This document shows, in pieces, positions 8,291-17,147 of a stretch of DNA of 64,000 bases. Numbering within the stretch: position 1 is the stretch's first letter; every line of letters begins with the position of its first letter. A program made the translations under genes and the position numbers. The stretch spans positions 434,001 to 498,000 of the forward strand of contig JADIYM010000001.1 in NCBI GenBank assembly GCA_016705245.1. Reading direction: 5' to 3'. This DNA is from Blastocatellia bacterium. Its GTDB lineage: Bacteria > Acidobacteriota > Blastocatellia > UBA7656 > JADIYM01. The notes beneath the pieces were generated by a model. It had not been told where the DNA came from. It was given only the letters and a program-made list of their open reading frames with translations, and ran no database searches.

Positions 8291-10249
8291 CTACGGATCC
8301 ACGGCAACGAACTGTGAATTCACCCACCCGGATTTCCCGCTCGCGCTTCGCACCCGGAACCAGAGCTTCGTGCCCGACGTCACGTCCTTCTTGAAGACAT
8401 ACCCGCGGATCGTCCGCCCCTTGTCCGTCGTCTCGACGTAATACGAGTCGCCAGCGTCGCGAAGCACGATGACACCACGCCCCCGCGGCAGGGTCGCAGG
8501 CGCACCCGACCCCTCGCCATTGAATCGCGCGTCCTGTGCGAGGACACCCTCGTTGGCGCTTGTGTTCTCGCGCTCCTCGAGAATCGCCACTCGTTCATTC
8601 GCTTCGAGAAGTCCGATGGCCGAGCCACGAATGCTCGGCGCGTCGCGAACGGTCACCTTCGATGTCGTGACTCTCCCCGATCGTTCCCCGGTTCCGGTGT
8701 TCGAGTTCCGATTCGCGTTCTGGTTCGCCGCGTTGTCATTTGAATTCGACGGCCGATTCTCGTTCTGAATGGTGTTTGCGTTCGCGGGCGGCTTCAAATC
8801 GACATTGCCGTTCGAGCCAGCATTCGTATCAACCGATCCCGCTCCACTGTTCGCATTCGTGGCGCCGACGTTCGCCCTCTCCGCCAGCACCTTCTCGATT
8901 AGGAACTTCGCACCAATACCAAGTCCGACGCCGATCGCCAGCAGGAAAACACCGAGCGCGACTTTCGTGACCGCCGACATCCCGCTCCGCGGAGCAGCGA
9001 CCGTCGCCGTGGGCGCCGCAGGCGCGGGAGGACGCATCGCTTCCTGCATCGTCGGTGCATAGCCCGGCGGGGGCAGCGGCATGGGCTCAGAGAACTGCCC
9101 CAGCGGCGATGCTCCCTGCAAATGCGCCAGCGGAGACGGCGAGGGCGGAGTCGGAACGACAGGCGCAATCGAGGCTGTCGACGCAGGCGCGCCCTGCACG
9201 GTGTTCGGCGCGGGCGCGAGCGGCATAGGCTCTGTGATCTGCGGCGCCGAGACGGCTGCCCGAACCGCGGTCGAGAGCTCCTTGGCGAGTTCTCCGGCCG
9301 ATTGCTGGCGCGCATCCGGGTGCTTCTGAAGGGCCCGCATCACGACGGCTTCGACTGCGGGAGGAACGGCCGGATTTCGGGCGCTCGGAGGCGGCGGCGC
9401 CTCGCTGACGTGCATCGCGACCACTTCGGCCGAGTGCTTCGCGAAGAACGGTACGCTCCCCGTCAGCATCTCGTAGAGGATGACGCCCAGGCTGTAGATG
9501 TCCGACCGGCTGTCGACTTCACGCCCCCGGCACTGTTCAGGCGACATGTAGGACGGCGTCCCGATGACGGTCCCGGCCTGCGTCAAATTCGCCGACGTCG
9601 TCGAGAGGTCCTTGAGCTTGGCGATTCCGAAGTCGAGTACCTTGATGCGGTAACCGCGCTGCGTGGATCGGACGAGGATGTTCTCGGGCTTCAGGTCGCG
9701 GTGGATGATGTTGTGCTGATGGGCCTCGTCGAGGGCCGAGCAGATCTGGTCGAGCAGCTCCGCCGCCACCTGGAGCGACAGTTTCCCGTGGCGCTCGATG
9801 AGCGACCGCAGGTCCTCGCCGTCTGCCAGTTCCATGACGAGATACACCGAGTCGTCCGCGCCGACCCCGAAGTCATAGATCGCGACGACGTTCGGATGCT
9901 TGAGGCGAGCCGCGGCTTGCGCCTCGCGCCGGAACCGCTCGATCGCATTCGGGTCGCGCATCGTGTCCGAATGCAGGATCTTGATCGCAACGGTATCGCC
10001 AATGAGCAGCCGTGAGGCCCGGTAGACGCAACCCATGCCGCCTTCGCCGATCAGCGCGTCGAGCCGATACTTGCCCTCGATCGTCCGACCAATCGGCGAG
10101 CTCGCGACGAACGTGGGACCGGCACTGTTCCAGTCGTTACGGAACTCGGTCGGCAATGCCGGTGGCTGCGCCGGCGGCGTCGACGCGCCGCAGCGGGGGC
10201 AGAACCTCGCCCCGTCGCTCAACTGCGTTCCACAAGCGCTACGGGTCAT
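8291..10249 (-). CDS. Ser/Thr protein kinase with N-terminal zinc-ribbon remnant, TM helix and C-terminal SH3-like domain
   Basis: The 652-residue protein begins with a short ribbon (ACGT..GARFCPRCG) that has lost one of the usual four cysteines. A complete kinase domain follows at about residues 40-300: VAIKIL lysine, HRDLKPENI catalytic loop, DFGIAK, and GTPSYMSPEQ. A Pro-rich linker leads to one transmembrane helix (about 430-455) and an Asn-rich stretch. The C-terminal about 120 residues look like a bacterial SH3 domain (VTVRDAPSIRGSAIG ... GWVNSQFV), expected outside the membrane and possibly binding cell wall. The ATG at 10249 is chosen because the ribbon begins there; 10288 is an alternative and neither has a clear ribosome site. 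The ligand and targets are unknown. Confidence 0.9.
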   Translation of the reverse strand: MTRSACGTQLSDGARFCPRCGASTPPAQPPALPTEFRNDWNSAGPTFVASSPIGRTIEGKYRLDALIGEGGMGCVYRASRLLIGDTVAIKILHSDTMRDPNAIERFRREAQAAARLKHPNVVAIYDFGVGADDSVYLVMELADGEDLRSLIERHGKLSLQVAAELLDQICSALDEAHQHNIIHRDLKPENILVRSTQRGYRIKVLDFGIAKLKDLSTTSANLTQAGTVIGTPSYMSPEQCRGREVDSRSDIYSLGVILYEMLTGSVPFFAKHSAEVVAMHVSEAPPPPSARNPAVPPAVEAVVMRALQKHPDARQQSAGELAKELSTAVRAAVSAPQITEPMPLAPAPNTVQGAPASTASIAPVVPTPPSPSPLAHLQGASPLGQFSEPMPLPPPGYAPTMQEAMRPPAPAAPTATVAAPRSGMSAVTKVALGVFLLAIGVGLGIGAKFLIEKVLAERANVGATNANSGAGSVDTNAGSNGNVDLKPPANANTIQNENRPSNSNDNAANQNANRNSNTGTGERSGRVTTSKVTVRDAPSIRGSAIGLLEANERVAILEERENTSANEGVLAQDARFNGEGSGAPATLPRGRGVIVLRDAGDSYYVETTDKGRTIRGYVFKKDVTSGTKLWFRVRSASGKSGWVNSQFVAVDP

Positions 10250-10431
10250 GAGGAAATCCGGAGACAAGTGCTCACAGGCTACGGTCACGACCGTGCCGAG
10301 TCAATCAGCGGGTGATCGCAGCGGACCCGGTTTCGCGCCCCGGCAACGTGTCCGGACCCGTGCCTTGACGGGTCTCGCGGCCGAGACTAGCCTGTGCAGG
10401 AAAGGCAACGCTTCCACAACGATACGCCCTG

Positions 10432-11361
10432 ATGCCGTCACGAAATCCCGTACTCGTCCGAACCGTCCTGAGTGTTGCTGCTCTCGGAGCTCTCGCGGTG
10501 TTCGGAACCCGATTCGTGCAATCTCGGTGGGAACAGAATCCGAAAATGGAGGTCGCGGGAGAATCCTCGAACGCAGCGCCTCCGTCCGAAACCGTCGTCG
10601 AAGAACAGTCCCCTGGTCAGAATCTTGCCGCCATGCTCGAATCGAACATCGCCATCGATCGCAATGACCCGGTTCAGATGCGCATCCTCGCCGACTACGG
10701 CGCCGTCTTCGTGACCGCCGCGGTTCCGCCGCCAACGGCAGTTTTCTCGGGCGAAGACCAGGTCAGGCTCTGGCAATCGAGCGTCGACATTGCGAGAGAG
10801 TCGATCGGAGGCTTCTCCATCGAGTTGCAGGCACCGGCCATGACTGCACTGCTTTCTGCTCGAGCCGAGGCCAGAGCGGCCCGGCTCGACATCACGCCGC
10901 GTGGAGGCGACGCGGCGCGGCGCGGATACGACGACACCGTCCGCCTCTGGACGAGTCGTGTGGATCCGGCGCTCGATCACTGGGTGACCCGAAAGCGTCT
11001 GTCTTCCGACGAACGCGCTCGGTTACGCGGTCTCACACCGCGAGAGCAGATTCCCGAGGTTCTCGAGCTCGAGAAGCGCGGGATCTACTTCAGCACCGGA
11101 TTCGACAAGTCGATCCTCTACTCCGTCGCCGCGCCAGGCACGTCGCAGCACCTCTCTATGCTCGCCATCGACGTCGCGCAGTTCGAAAACGCGGAGGTGC
11201 GGCGAATCCTCTCGCGCCACGGGTGGTATCAGACGGTCGTGAGCGACCTGCCGCACTTCACGTACCTGGGTATTGCCGAAGAGAAGCTTCCGGCGCTCGG
11301 CCTCAAGAAGGTCACCAGCGGCGGTCGCGTGTTCTGGATTCCCGATCCGGCGCAGCTCTGA
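10432..11361 (+). CDS. M15-like D-alanyl-D-alanine carboxypeptidase family protein
   Basis: This 309-residue protein has an N-terminal hydrophobic helix (about residues 8-26) that would anchor or export it. The C-terminal half carries SQHLSMLAID, matching the M15 zinc motif SxHxxGxAxD except for Met in place of Gly. HGWYQTVVSDLPHFTYLG then follows, like the second His motif. These enzymes trim peptidoglycan stem peptides in the periplasm. The Met substitution is unusual, so activity is not assured. It is followed after 6 bp by hisIE, which may share its transcript. Confidence 0.75.
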   Translation: MPSRNPVLVRTVLSVAALGALAVFGTRFVQSRWEQNPKMEVAGESSNAAPPSETVVEEQSPGQNLAAMLESNIAIDRNDPVQMRILADYGAVFVTAAVPPPTAVFSGEDQVRLWQSSVDIARESIGGFSIELQAPAMTALLSARAEARAARLDITPRGGDAARRGYDDTVRLWTSRVDPALDHWVTRKRLSSDERARLRGLTPREQIPEVLELEKRGIYFSTGFDKSILYSVAAPGTSQHLSMLAIDVAQFENAEVRRILSRHGWYQTVVSDLPHFTYLGIAEEKLPALGLKKVTSGGRVFWIPDPAQL

Positions 11362-11367
11362 TTCATC

Positions 11368-12102
11368 ATGGAACTCGAAAAGATCTACTTCGACGAACAG
11401 GGGCTGGTGCCGACCGTGGTGCAGGACCACGCGACGGGCGATGTGCTCATGGTCGCGTGGATGAATGCAGAGAGTCTCGCACGTACCCTGCAGACCGGTG
11501 AGACGTGGTTCTGGAGCCGGTCGCGCAAGGAACTGTGGAACAAGGGAGCATCCTCCGGAAACCGACAGCGCGTCGTTGAGCTGCGACTCGATTGCGACGG
11601 CGACACCCTCCTCGTTCGCGTTGACCGCGATGGACCCGCGTGCCATACGGGAGAGGATTCGTGTTTCTACCGTCCCCTGGCCGGCGCTACTCCGCGGTCG
11701 CCCGAGGAACGCTCGCTCGTGACTCCGGTTGCGGTTCCCGACCGATCCCTTTCGGTTGTGGACATGGACTCGATGGAGGTCGGCATCCTCTTCAACGACC
11801 TCTACACGCTCATCCGGATGCGCGAAGCCGAGCGGCCCGAAAACTCGTACACGACGTATCTCTTCAACAGCGGTCTCGACAAGATCCTGAAGAAGGTCGG
11901 AGAAGAGGCGACCGAGACCGTCATCGCGGCGAAAAACGGTTCGGCAAAGGAACTGACGTCGGAGCTCTCCGATCTCTTCTACCACCTGCTCGTCCTCATG
12001 GTCGAACGCGGCCTCGGACTCACCGACATCTGTCGCGAGCTCGCGGAACGCGCGGGCCGGCGTCCGGATCCGAGGTTCGGCGTCACGGTGCGGGAGGGCT
12101 GA
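11368..12102 (+). CDS. hisI: Bifunctional phosphoribosyl-AMP cyclohydrolase / phosphoribosyl-ATP pyrophosphatase
   Basis: This 244-residue fusion carries both activities of histidine biosynthesis steps 2 and 3. The N-terminal cyclohydrolase half has AWMN..., WSRSRKELWNKG and the zinc/active motif GPACHTGEDSCFYR. The C-terminal pyrophosphatase half (from about residue 130) has LFNDLYTLI, KKVGEEATETVIAAKN and the metal-binding ELSDLFYHLLVLM. It acts in the cytosol. The gene is 1 bp before trpE and 6 bp after the peptidase gene, so it is physically coupled to tryptophan rather than other his genes, which are absent from the window. Confidence 0.95.
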   Translation: MELEKIYFDEQGLVPTVVQDHATGDVLMVAWMNAESLARTLQTGETWFWSRSRKELWNKGASSGNRQRVVELRLDCDGDTLLVRVDRDGPACHTGEDSCFYRPLAGATPRSPEERSLVTPVAVPDRSLSVVDMDSMEVGILFNDLYTLIRMREAERPENSYTTYLFNSGLDKILKKVGEEATETVIAAKNGSAKELTSELSDLFYHLLVLMVERGLGLTDICRELAERAGRRPDPRFGVTVREG

Positions 12103-12103
12103 C

Positions 12104-13612
12104 GTGGAGCACTTCTCCGAGGGGCCGAGGCGCCAACGAACGACGCCGCCGAACTACGAGGCCTTCCTCGAGTTGTGCCGACAGGGCACGGTAGTTCCCG
12201 TCGTCAAGCGAGTGACCGCCGACCTCATGACTCCGGTGTCGGCGTTTCTGCGAATCGCCGGCCGCGCGTCGCACGCGTTCCTGCTCGAGTCGGTCGAAGG
12301 CGGTGAAAAGGTCGCCCGGTACTCGTTCCTAGGCACGAGACCGCACATGCTCCTGCACTGCAAGGACGGCAAGGTCTGGGTCGAGGAGAACGGCGAGCGC
12401 CGCGAGGAAGACGTGCCGCCGCTCGTCGCGATGCGCCGCCACGCTGGACGGTTCCTTCCGGTGAAGGTCGACGACCTGCCCCCATTCTCGGGCGGCGCCG
12501 TCGGTTTCATGGGCTATGGAGCAATCCACTGGTTCGAGAAGCTCCCCGACCGCCACACCGACGAAACAGGCGTCGACGACGCGATCATGGCGTTCTTCGC
12601 AACCCTCGTCGCGTTCGACCACGCCCGGCAGGAAATGGTCATCGTCTCGAACGTCTTCACCGAAGGCCGCAAGGACGGGCTCGAGTCGGAGTACCAGACA
12701 GCGCTCGACCGGATTGCGGAAATCGAGGCGCTGCTCGAGGACCACGTCGACGTCCCGGACGACTTCGTCGGCGAAAAGAACCGGACGAGGTCGAATTTCC
12801 GCCGCGAGGACTTCGAGGCGGCCGTCGAACGTGCGAAGGAGTACATCACGGCCGGCGACATTTTCCAGGTCGTCCTGTCGCAGCGCATCGAAATCACGAC
12901 GGGCGTACACCCCTTCCAGATCTACCGCGCGCTGCGCATCGTGAATCCTTCGCCATACATGTTCTATCTCAAGCTCGGCGACACGACATTGCTCGGTGCA
13001 TCGCCCGAGATGCTCGTGCGATGCACGGGACGTCGGGTGGATTACCGGCCGATTGCCGGCACGCGTCCGCGCGGAGCGACTGACGTCGAGGACATGCTGC
13101 TCGGCGAAGAGCTGCGGACCGACGAAAAGGAAACGGCCGAACACGTGATGCTCGTCGACCTGGGCCGCAACGATCTCGGGCGCGTGTGCGACTACGGTTC
13201 GGTCGAGGTGACCGAGTTGATGACGGTCGAGCGCTACAGCCACGTCATGCACCTCGTGTCGGGCATAAAGGGCCGGCTGCGGCCGGGTAGCGACCGATTC
13301 GACGCCCTTGCGGCATGTTTTCCGGCGGGAACGGTCTCGGGCGCACCCAAGATCCGGGCGATGCAGATAATCGACGAGCTCGAGCCCGATCACCGGAGCG
13401 TGTATTCGGGGACTGTCTTTTACGTCGACTACACGGGGAATCTCGACTCGTGCATCGCTATCCGGACGCTGCTCGTCAAGGACGGCAAGGCGTACCTGCA
13501 GGTCGGAGCCGGTATCGTGGCCGATTCGCAGCCAACGAACGAGTACATCGAGACGATCAACAAGGCGCGCGCGATGATGCGGGCGATCGAGTTGGCGGAG
13601 GAGGGGTTGTGA
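12104..13612 (+). CDS. trpE: Anthranilate synthase component I
   Basis: The 502-residue protein converts chorismate to anthranilate with ammonia supplied by TrpG. N-terminal regulatory-type residues LLESVEGGEKVARYSFLG are present, and the C-terminal chorismate-binding domain has PEMLVRC, RPIAGTRPRG, LVDLGRNDLGRV, FPAGTVSGAPK and QVGAGIVADSQP. The full length matches the family. The start is a GTG 1 bp after the hisIE stop, and the 3' end overlaps the next gene at GTGA, so translation is probably coupled. The glutaminase subunit gene trpG is 8.8 kb away rather than adjacent. Confidence 0.96.
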   Translation: MEHFSEGPRRQRTTPPNYEAFLELCRQGTVVPVVKRVTADLMTPVSAFLRIAGRASHAFLLESVEGGEKVARYSFLGTRPHMLLHCKDGKVWVEENGERREEDVPPLVAMRRHAGRFLPVKVDDLPPFSGGAVGFMGYGAIHWFEKLPDRHTDETGVDDAIMAFFATLVAFDHARQEMVIVSNVFTEGRKDGLESEYQTALDRIAEIEALLEDHVDVPDDFVGEKNRTRSNFRREDFEAAVERAKEYITAGDIFQVVLSQRIEITTGVHPFQIYRALRIVNPSPYMFYLKLGDTTLLGASPEMLVRCTGRRVDYRPIAGTRPRGATDVEDMLLGEELRTDEKETAEHVMLVDLGRNDLGRVCDYGSVEVTELMTVERYSHVMHLVSGIKGRLRPGSDRFDALAACFPAGTVSGAPKIRAMQIIDELEPDHRSVYSGTVFYVDYTGNLDSCIAIRTLLVKDGKAYLQVGAGIVADSQPTNEYIETINKARAMMRAIELAEEGL

Positions 13613-14715
13613 GCGCACTGAGATTCCACACTGGTCGAAGTCTGGCCCGGATGCTCGCGTTCGCGTGTGCGATTGTCGTCTCACCTGCGCTGGTTCACGC
13701 CCAGGAGGACTCCTCGAAGCTCGAGGCCGTGATCGAGACGTCGAAAGGCTCGATTACGCTCCGGTTCTTTCCGAAGGAGGCGCCCCGTCACGTCGCGCAC
13801 TTCATCGAGACGGCGCGAGCCGGAGGGTTCGACGGGACGACGTTCCACCGCGCGATTCCGTATGCGATCGTGCAGGGCGGCGATCCGTTGTCGAAGGACC
13901 CGAAGAAAAAGGCGCTCTACGGAACAGGCGGCCTGAAACTGCTGCCCGACGAAACGAGCTCGCTCAGGCACCTCGCGGGAGCGGTGTCTTCCGTGATGCT
14001 CGTAGACCCGGCCGGTGCGCCGATTCCGGGGAGCTCGGGGACCCAGTTCTTCATCTGCGATTCCTGGCAACAGCAACTGGACGGCAAGTTCTCGGTTTTC
14101 GCCCGGGTGACGGACGGCATGGACGTGGTGCGGCAGATGTCGGCGCTTCCGAGAATCGGAGACAGGATTGAAGAGCGCATCGTGATCACGAAGGTGTCGA
14201 TTCGTCCCGTCGGTCCGCCAGCAGAGGAGATCGGGACTCTGCGTGCGCGCATCGACACGACGGCGGGCGAAATCGTCTGGGACTTCCTGCCGACGGCGCC
14301 CGAAAACGCGAGGAACTTCATCCGTCTCGCGCGATCCGGCTACTACGATGGCGCGACGATCTATCGCGCGATCTCGGGACTGCTCATACAGGGGGCATCG
14401 GCCGAGGGATGGCCGCAAGACAGTCCCAATCGAAAGCGCAGCTTCAGCATCTGGAACGTCCCGGACGAGTTCACGGCGACGGTGCCCTTCGAGCGCGGTG
14501 TGGTCGGCATGGCGCACGGGGCCGATGCGGACAGCGCGAACGTGCATTTCTTCGTTCTCGTGTCGCGGGCGGCAAATCTCGATGGGAAATACACGGCGTT
14601 CGCAAAGGTCGTGAGCGGAATGGACGTGGCCGAAGCGATGTCGAAGCAGCCAGCGGTAAACGAGAAGCTGACCGCGCCGATCACGATTCGCAAGGTGACG
14701 ATCGAGAAGCGCTGA
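13609..14715 (+). CDS. Exported protein with two tandem cyclophilin-type peptidyl-prolyl isomerase domains
   Basis: The 368-residue protein has a signal peptide (about residues 1-31, ending ALVHAQ). Domain 1 (about 38-195) shows FFPKEAPRHVAHFIETA, FDGTTFHRAI and GTQFFICD. Domain 2 (about 205-365) shows FLPTAPENARNFIRLA, YYDGATIYRAI and NVHFFVLVS. Cyclophilins isomerise Xaa-Pro bonds; an exported pair would fold periplasmic proteins. Domain 2 departs more from the consensus (IYRAI, NVHFF) and may be weak or only structural. The GTG start overlaps the trpE stop by 4 bases, so a functionally unrelated gene is translationally coupled to trpE. Confidence 0.88.
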   Translation: MSALRFHTGRSLARMLAFACAIVVSPALVHAQEDSSKLEAVIETSKGSITLRFFPKEAPRHVAHFIETARAGGFDGTTFHRAIPYAIVQGGDPLSKDPKKKALYGTGGLKLLPDETSSLRHLAGAVSSVMLVDPAGAPIPGSSGTQFFICDSWQQQLDGKFSVFARVTDGMDVVRQMSALPRIGDRIEERIVITKVSIRPVGPPAEEIGTLRARIDTTAGEIVWDFLPTAPENARNFIRLARSGYYDGATIYRAISGLLIQGASAEGWPQDSPNRKRSFSIWNVPDEFTATVPFERGVVGMAHGADADSANVHFFVLVSRAANLDGKYTAFAKVVSGMDVAEAMSKQPAVNEKLTAPITIRKVTIEKR

Positions 14716-14783
14716 GGGAGCGTGAGCGCACGAGCGGAGCGCGGCCAATACCGGGACCACACTCCGCCGGGTCCCCGTCCCTT

Positions 14784-14908
14784 GAGCCGCGAGCGGTAGC
14801 GAGCGTCCCACGGATGGTGCCTGAAATCGCAGATTCGTCGCTGCGGAGGGACAGAACTGATCGGAACCGTTCGACCGTCCGTGGGACGCTCGCTACCGCT
14901 CGCGGCTC
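14784..14908. repeat. Long palindromic element, GAGCGGTAGCGAGCG family, copy A1
   Basis: Arms 14784-14814 and 14878-14908 are perfect 31-bp inverted repeats containing GCGAGCGGTAGCGAGCGTCC. The 63-nt centre is close to the reverse complement of the centre of copy A2, so this copy lies in the opposite orientation. It follows the cyclophilin gene by about 70 bp. Confidence 0.85.
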
Positions 14909-14961
14909 ACAAAACGGCGACCACGCTCCGCGATCCGTGACGACACTGACATTGCGCTTCA

Positions 14962-15074
14962 CGCATCAGTACCGTGCGCGGTAGCGCACGGGTCGATCCC
15001 GAGTTTATGCGGCCGCTCGCGACGGGCCATCCCGGGAGTCTGCCCCGTGCGCTACCGCGCACGGTACTGATGCG
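14962..15074. repeat. Long palindromic element, GTGCGCGGTAGCGCAC family, copy B1
   Basis: Arms 14962-14992 and 15044-15074 are perfect 31-bp inverted repeats (outer CGCATCAGTACC, inner GCGGTAGCGCACGGG) around a 51-nt centre. A second, imperfect copy is at 59144-59270. The inner word GCGGTAGCG is shared with the A family. Confidence 0.85.
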
Positions 15075-15267
15075 TTGAGCGCGCGTCGGTCGCGCCAGAC
15101 GCGAGTTCGCTTCTAATAGTGGTGCGCTCTTCCCCATTTTGCGCATCTACACGCACTAGGTGTGAAAACATTCCCAACCGGACTAAGGGTTACGGTTGTT
15201 TCCAAGCCTCGATTCGACATTTGGCGGTTCCCTTCTCCTGGGCCGCTGAGTCAGGGACGCGTTTCAC

Positions 15268-15394
15268 TGGCCCGCCGGATGCATGAAGTCGAGTAAGCCC
15301 TGCGGATCCTGGTGCGTCGGTTCTCGGCGCATCGGTCGTATCCGCGGCGAGTTGCCCTTGGCGGAAGGATCGCCAGGGACGGGAGGAAACTCCG
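15268..15394 (+). promoter_or_regulatory. Structured 5' leader, copy 1 (candidate riboswitch or RNA thermosensor)
   Basis: This leader aligns without gaps to 17021-17147. Stems readable here are P1 15300-15307/15340-15347, P2 15311-15319/15325-15333, P3 around 15359-15363/15371-15375, and P4 15382-15385/15390-15393. P4 is GGAG-GAAA-CTCC, and its 5' arm contains the ribosome binding site of the following ATG. Single-stranded GAGTAAGCCC and TGCATGA are conserved. It does not fit any riboswitch consensus I know. The reverse direction shows no comparable design. Confidence 0.7.
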
Positions 15395-16729
15395 ATGAAA
15401 CCCATAGGTATGTGGAAATTCAGCACGCGGATTTTTGCGTCGTGCGCAGCCGTCCTCCTCATAGTCGGAGTTGGCAGTATCGTCACGAAAGCAGGCAATC
15501 CGATCATTTTCTGTCCGATGGCCGATTCGATCGCAGTCGCCGCGAGCCCGGAGCGCGTTCTCGTGATGACCTTTTGCGACAACCCGCGCCAGATCAAGCA
15601 GATCGACAACGCCGGCAACGTAACGGTCTTCGCGACGCTCCCGCCTCGTGAGCCAGGCTGCCTCGAGGACGACCTTCACCTATCGTCCGGAATGGGCGGG
15701 TGGGCTCCCGGGTTCGTTTATGCGACCCAGGGGACATACATTTACAGGATCAGCCCTGACGGCACGACCGTCAGCCAGTTCGCGATGATCCCGACCGCCG
15801 TAGGCGGCCTCGTCTTCGACAAGGTGGGGTCGTTCGGGTATGACATGCTCGTTACCGGCGGCTACGCGGTTTACCGCGTGAGCCCTGCCGGTACCGTGAC
15901 CCAGGTCGGGTACTTCGTCGAGCGCATCGAGGGACCTGACGTCGCTCCGATGACGTTCGGCACCTACGCCGGTTACCTCTTCGTTGGCTCGCTAAGTGGA
16001 AGCGTGATGGCGATGGCTCCGACGGGAGGATCTGGGGTTGTTGTTCCGGTTCCGAACGCCGACCGGGTACATTTCGTGCCTGAAGCCCTCGGGACTCTCA
16101 ACGGAACCGAATATTCGTTCTTCACGGCCGTGAATCCCGGAGGCATCGTCGCGTATCCGCAGGGCGACTTCTCGGGCTATGGCGGCTGCGCGCTGGTTTC
16201 CAGTACCAACGGCACCGGACTTTGGATGCTGTCGTGGACCGGCTCGGACTACACGCTGGTTCAGTTCTGCCCGGCGCCTTACAACCACGACAAGTCGGAC
16301 TTTGTCGATGCGGCTCAGCCTCGGCCGATCGCGCTCGATGTGGAACCGAGGCAATGTCCGAACTGGATCAACTACCACGCAGGCTTGACCCTGAATGCCG
16401 CGATCCTTGGCACGAGTGACTTCGATGTCCGAACGATCGATCCGGCCACGGTGCGGCTGGCAGGTGTTGAGTCAGGACGATCGAGCTTCGGCGATGTGGC
16501 AACCCCGTACGTTCCGTTCCTCGGAAGGCTGAACTGCTCGACGGATTGCACGAGACAGGGGCGCGACGGCTATCTCGATATGTCGTTTAGATTCAACCAT
16601 CGAGACGTCGTGCGTGCTCTGGGTACCGTCTCCAACGGGCAATGCCTCGTGATCACGATCACTGGAAACACCTATGACGGCCGGCCGTTCATAGGGGAAG
16701 ACGTCATCATCATTCGGAAGTGGTGGTAA
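15395..16729 (+). CDS. Secreted beta-propeller-like protein with C-terminal IDVKP-type domain (paralogue 1)
   Basis: The 444-residue protein has a signal peptide (about residues 8-30). Repeats of the form YRISPDGTTVSQFA and YRVSPAGTVTQVG suggest a beta-propeller in the middle. The C-terminal about 140 residues start IALDVEPRQCPNWIN and contain AAILGTSDFDVRTIDPATVR, GYLDMSF and DGRPFIGEDVIII. This is a module I recognise at the C-terminus of many secreted bacterial proteins, with no defined activity. A tandem paralogue follows at 17148. The ribosome site lies inside the leader hairpin, so translation is likely controlled. Function is not known. Confidence 0.85.
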   Translation: MKPIGMWKFSTRIFASCAAVLLIVGVGSIVTKAGNPIIFCPMADSIAVAASPERVLVMTFCDNPRQIKQIDNAGNVTVFATLPPREPGCLEDDLHLSSGMGGWAPGFVYATQGTYIYRISPDGTTVSQFAMIPTAVGGLVFDKVGSFGYDMLVTGGYAVYRVSPAGTVTQVGYFVERIEGPDVAPMTFGTYAGYLFVGSLSGSVMAMAPTGGSGVVVPVPNADRVHFVPEALGTLNGTEYSFFTAVNPGGIVAYPQGDFSGYGGCALVSSTNGTGLWMLSWTGSDYTLVQFCPAPYNHDKSDFVDAAQPRPIALDVEPRQCPNWINYHAGLTLNAAILGTSDFDVRTIDPATVRLAGVESGRSSFGDVATPYVPFLGRLNCSTDCTRQGRDGYLDMSFRFNHRDVVRALGTVSNGQCLVITITGNTYDGRPFIGEDVIIIRKWW

Positions 16730-16798
16730 GGACTAGAAGGTAGGTCCGCGCGAGGAAGCAGGCCCATCGCCTTCGCTCCACGAGCGGAAAGTCCCGGC

Positions 16799-16828
16799 AA
16801 CGGCGGCAGTGACGATACTGCCGCCGTT
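16799..16828 (+). terminator. Hairpin downstream of propeller paralogue 1
   Basis: Perfect 12-bp arms (AACGGCGGCAGT / ACTGCCGCCGTT) surround a 6-nt loop, 70 bp after the stop codon. No T-run follows, so a terminator role is likely but not certain. A nearly identical hairpin follows the paralogue at 18571. The stretch from 16829 to 17020 shows nothing else I can support. Confidence 0.55.
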
Positions 16829-17020
16829 CGGCGACCAAGTCTTGTCTTCGACCGCGACGTAACCATTCCCAGGCCGCTCCAGCTGGCGAATAAAGGCTCG
16901 CGTCTGGAGCGCGCCAATTGCCGCACCCAAACCGGCGATGACCTTTCTCTCAGAGGACCGGCTCGTCGATTGGTGGCTCCTACCGGACTGAATTTGCAGC
17001 CGGAAATGACAGGTAAATTT

Positions 17021-17147
17021 TGGCCCGCCACGTGCATGACAATGAGTAAGCCCCGTGGGTCTGCGTGTGCCGATTTTCGGCGCACGGGCTGCACCTGTGG
17101 TGAGCTGCCTCTGGCAAAAGGATCGCCAGGGAAGGGGGGAAACTCCG
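17021..17147 (+). promoter_or_regulatory. Structured 5' leader, copy 2 (candidate riboswitch or RNA thermosensor)
   Basis: This is the second copy of the leader at 15268; I count 97 of 130 positions identical through the ATG, with no gap. The same stems form: P1 17053-17060/17093-17100, P2 17064-17072/17078-17086, and P4 17135-17138/17143-17146 with a GAAA loop. Relative to copy 1, one P1 pair changes A-U to G-C and one P2 pair changes G-C to C-G, and several others move between Watson-Crick and wobble. That pattern supports selection on structure. Confidence 0.7.

Noticed and set aside
15268..15394. c-di-GMP-I (GEMM) riboswitch
   Set aside because: AAGCCC followed by a long stem is faintly similar, but the GGCAAACC segment, the tetraloop stem P2 and the terminal GGUAGC..UUACC pairing are absent.
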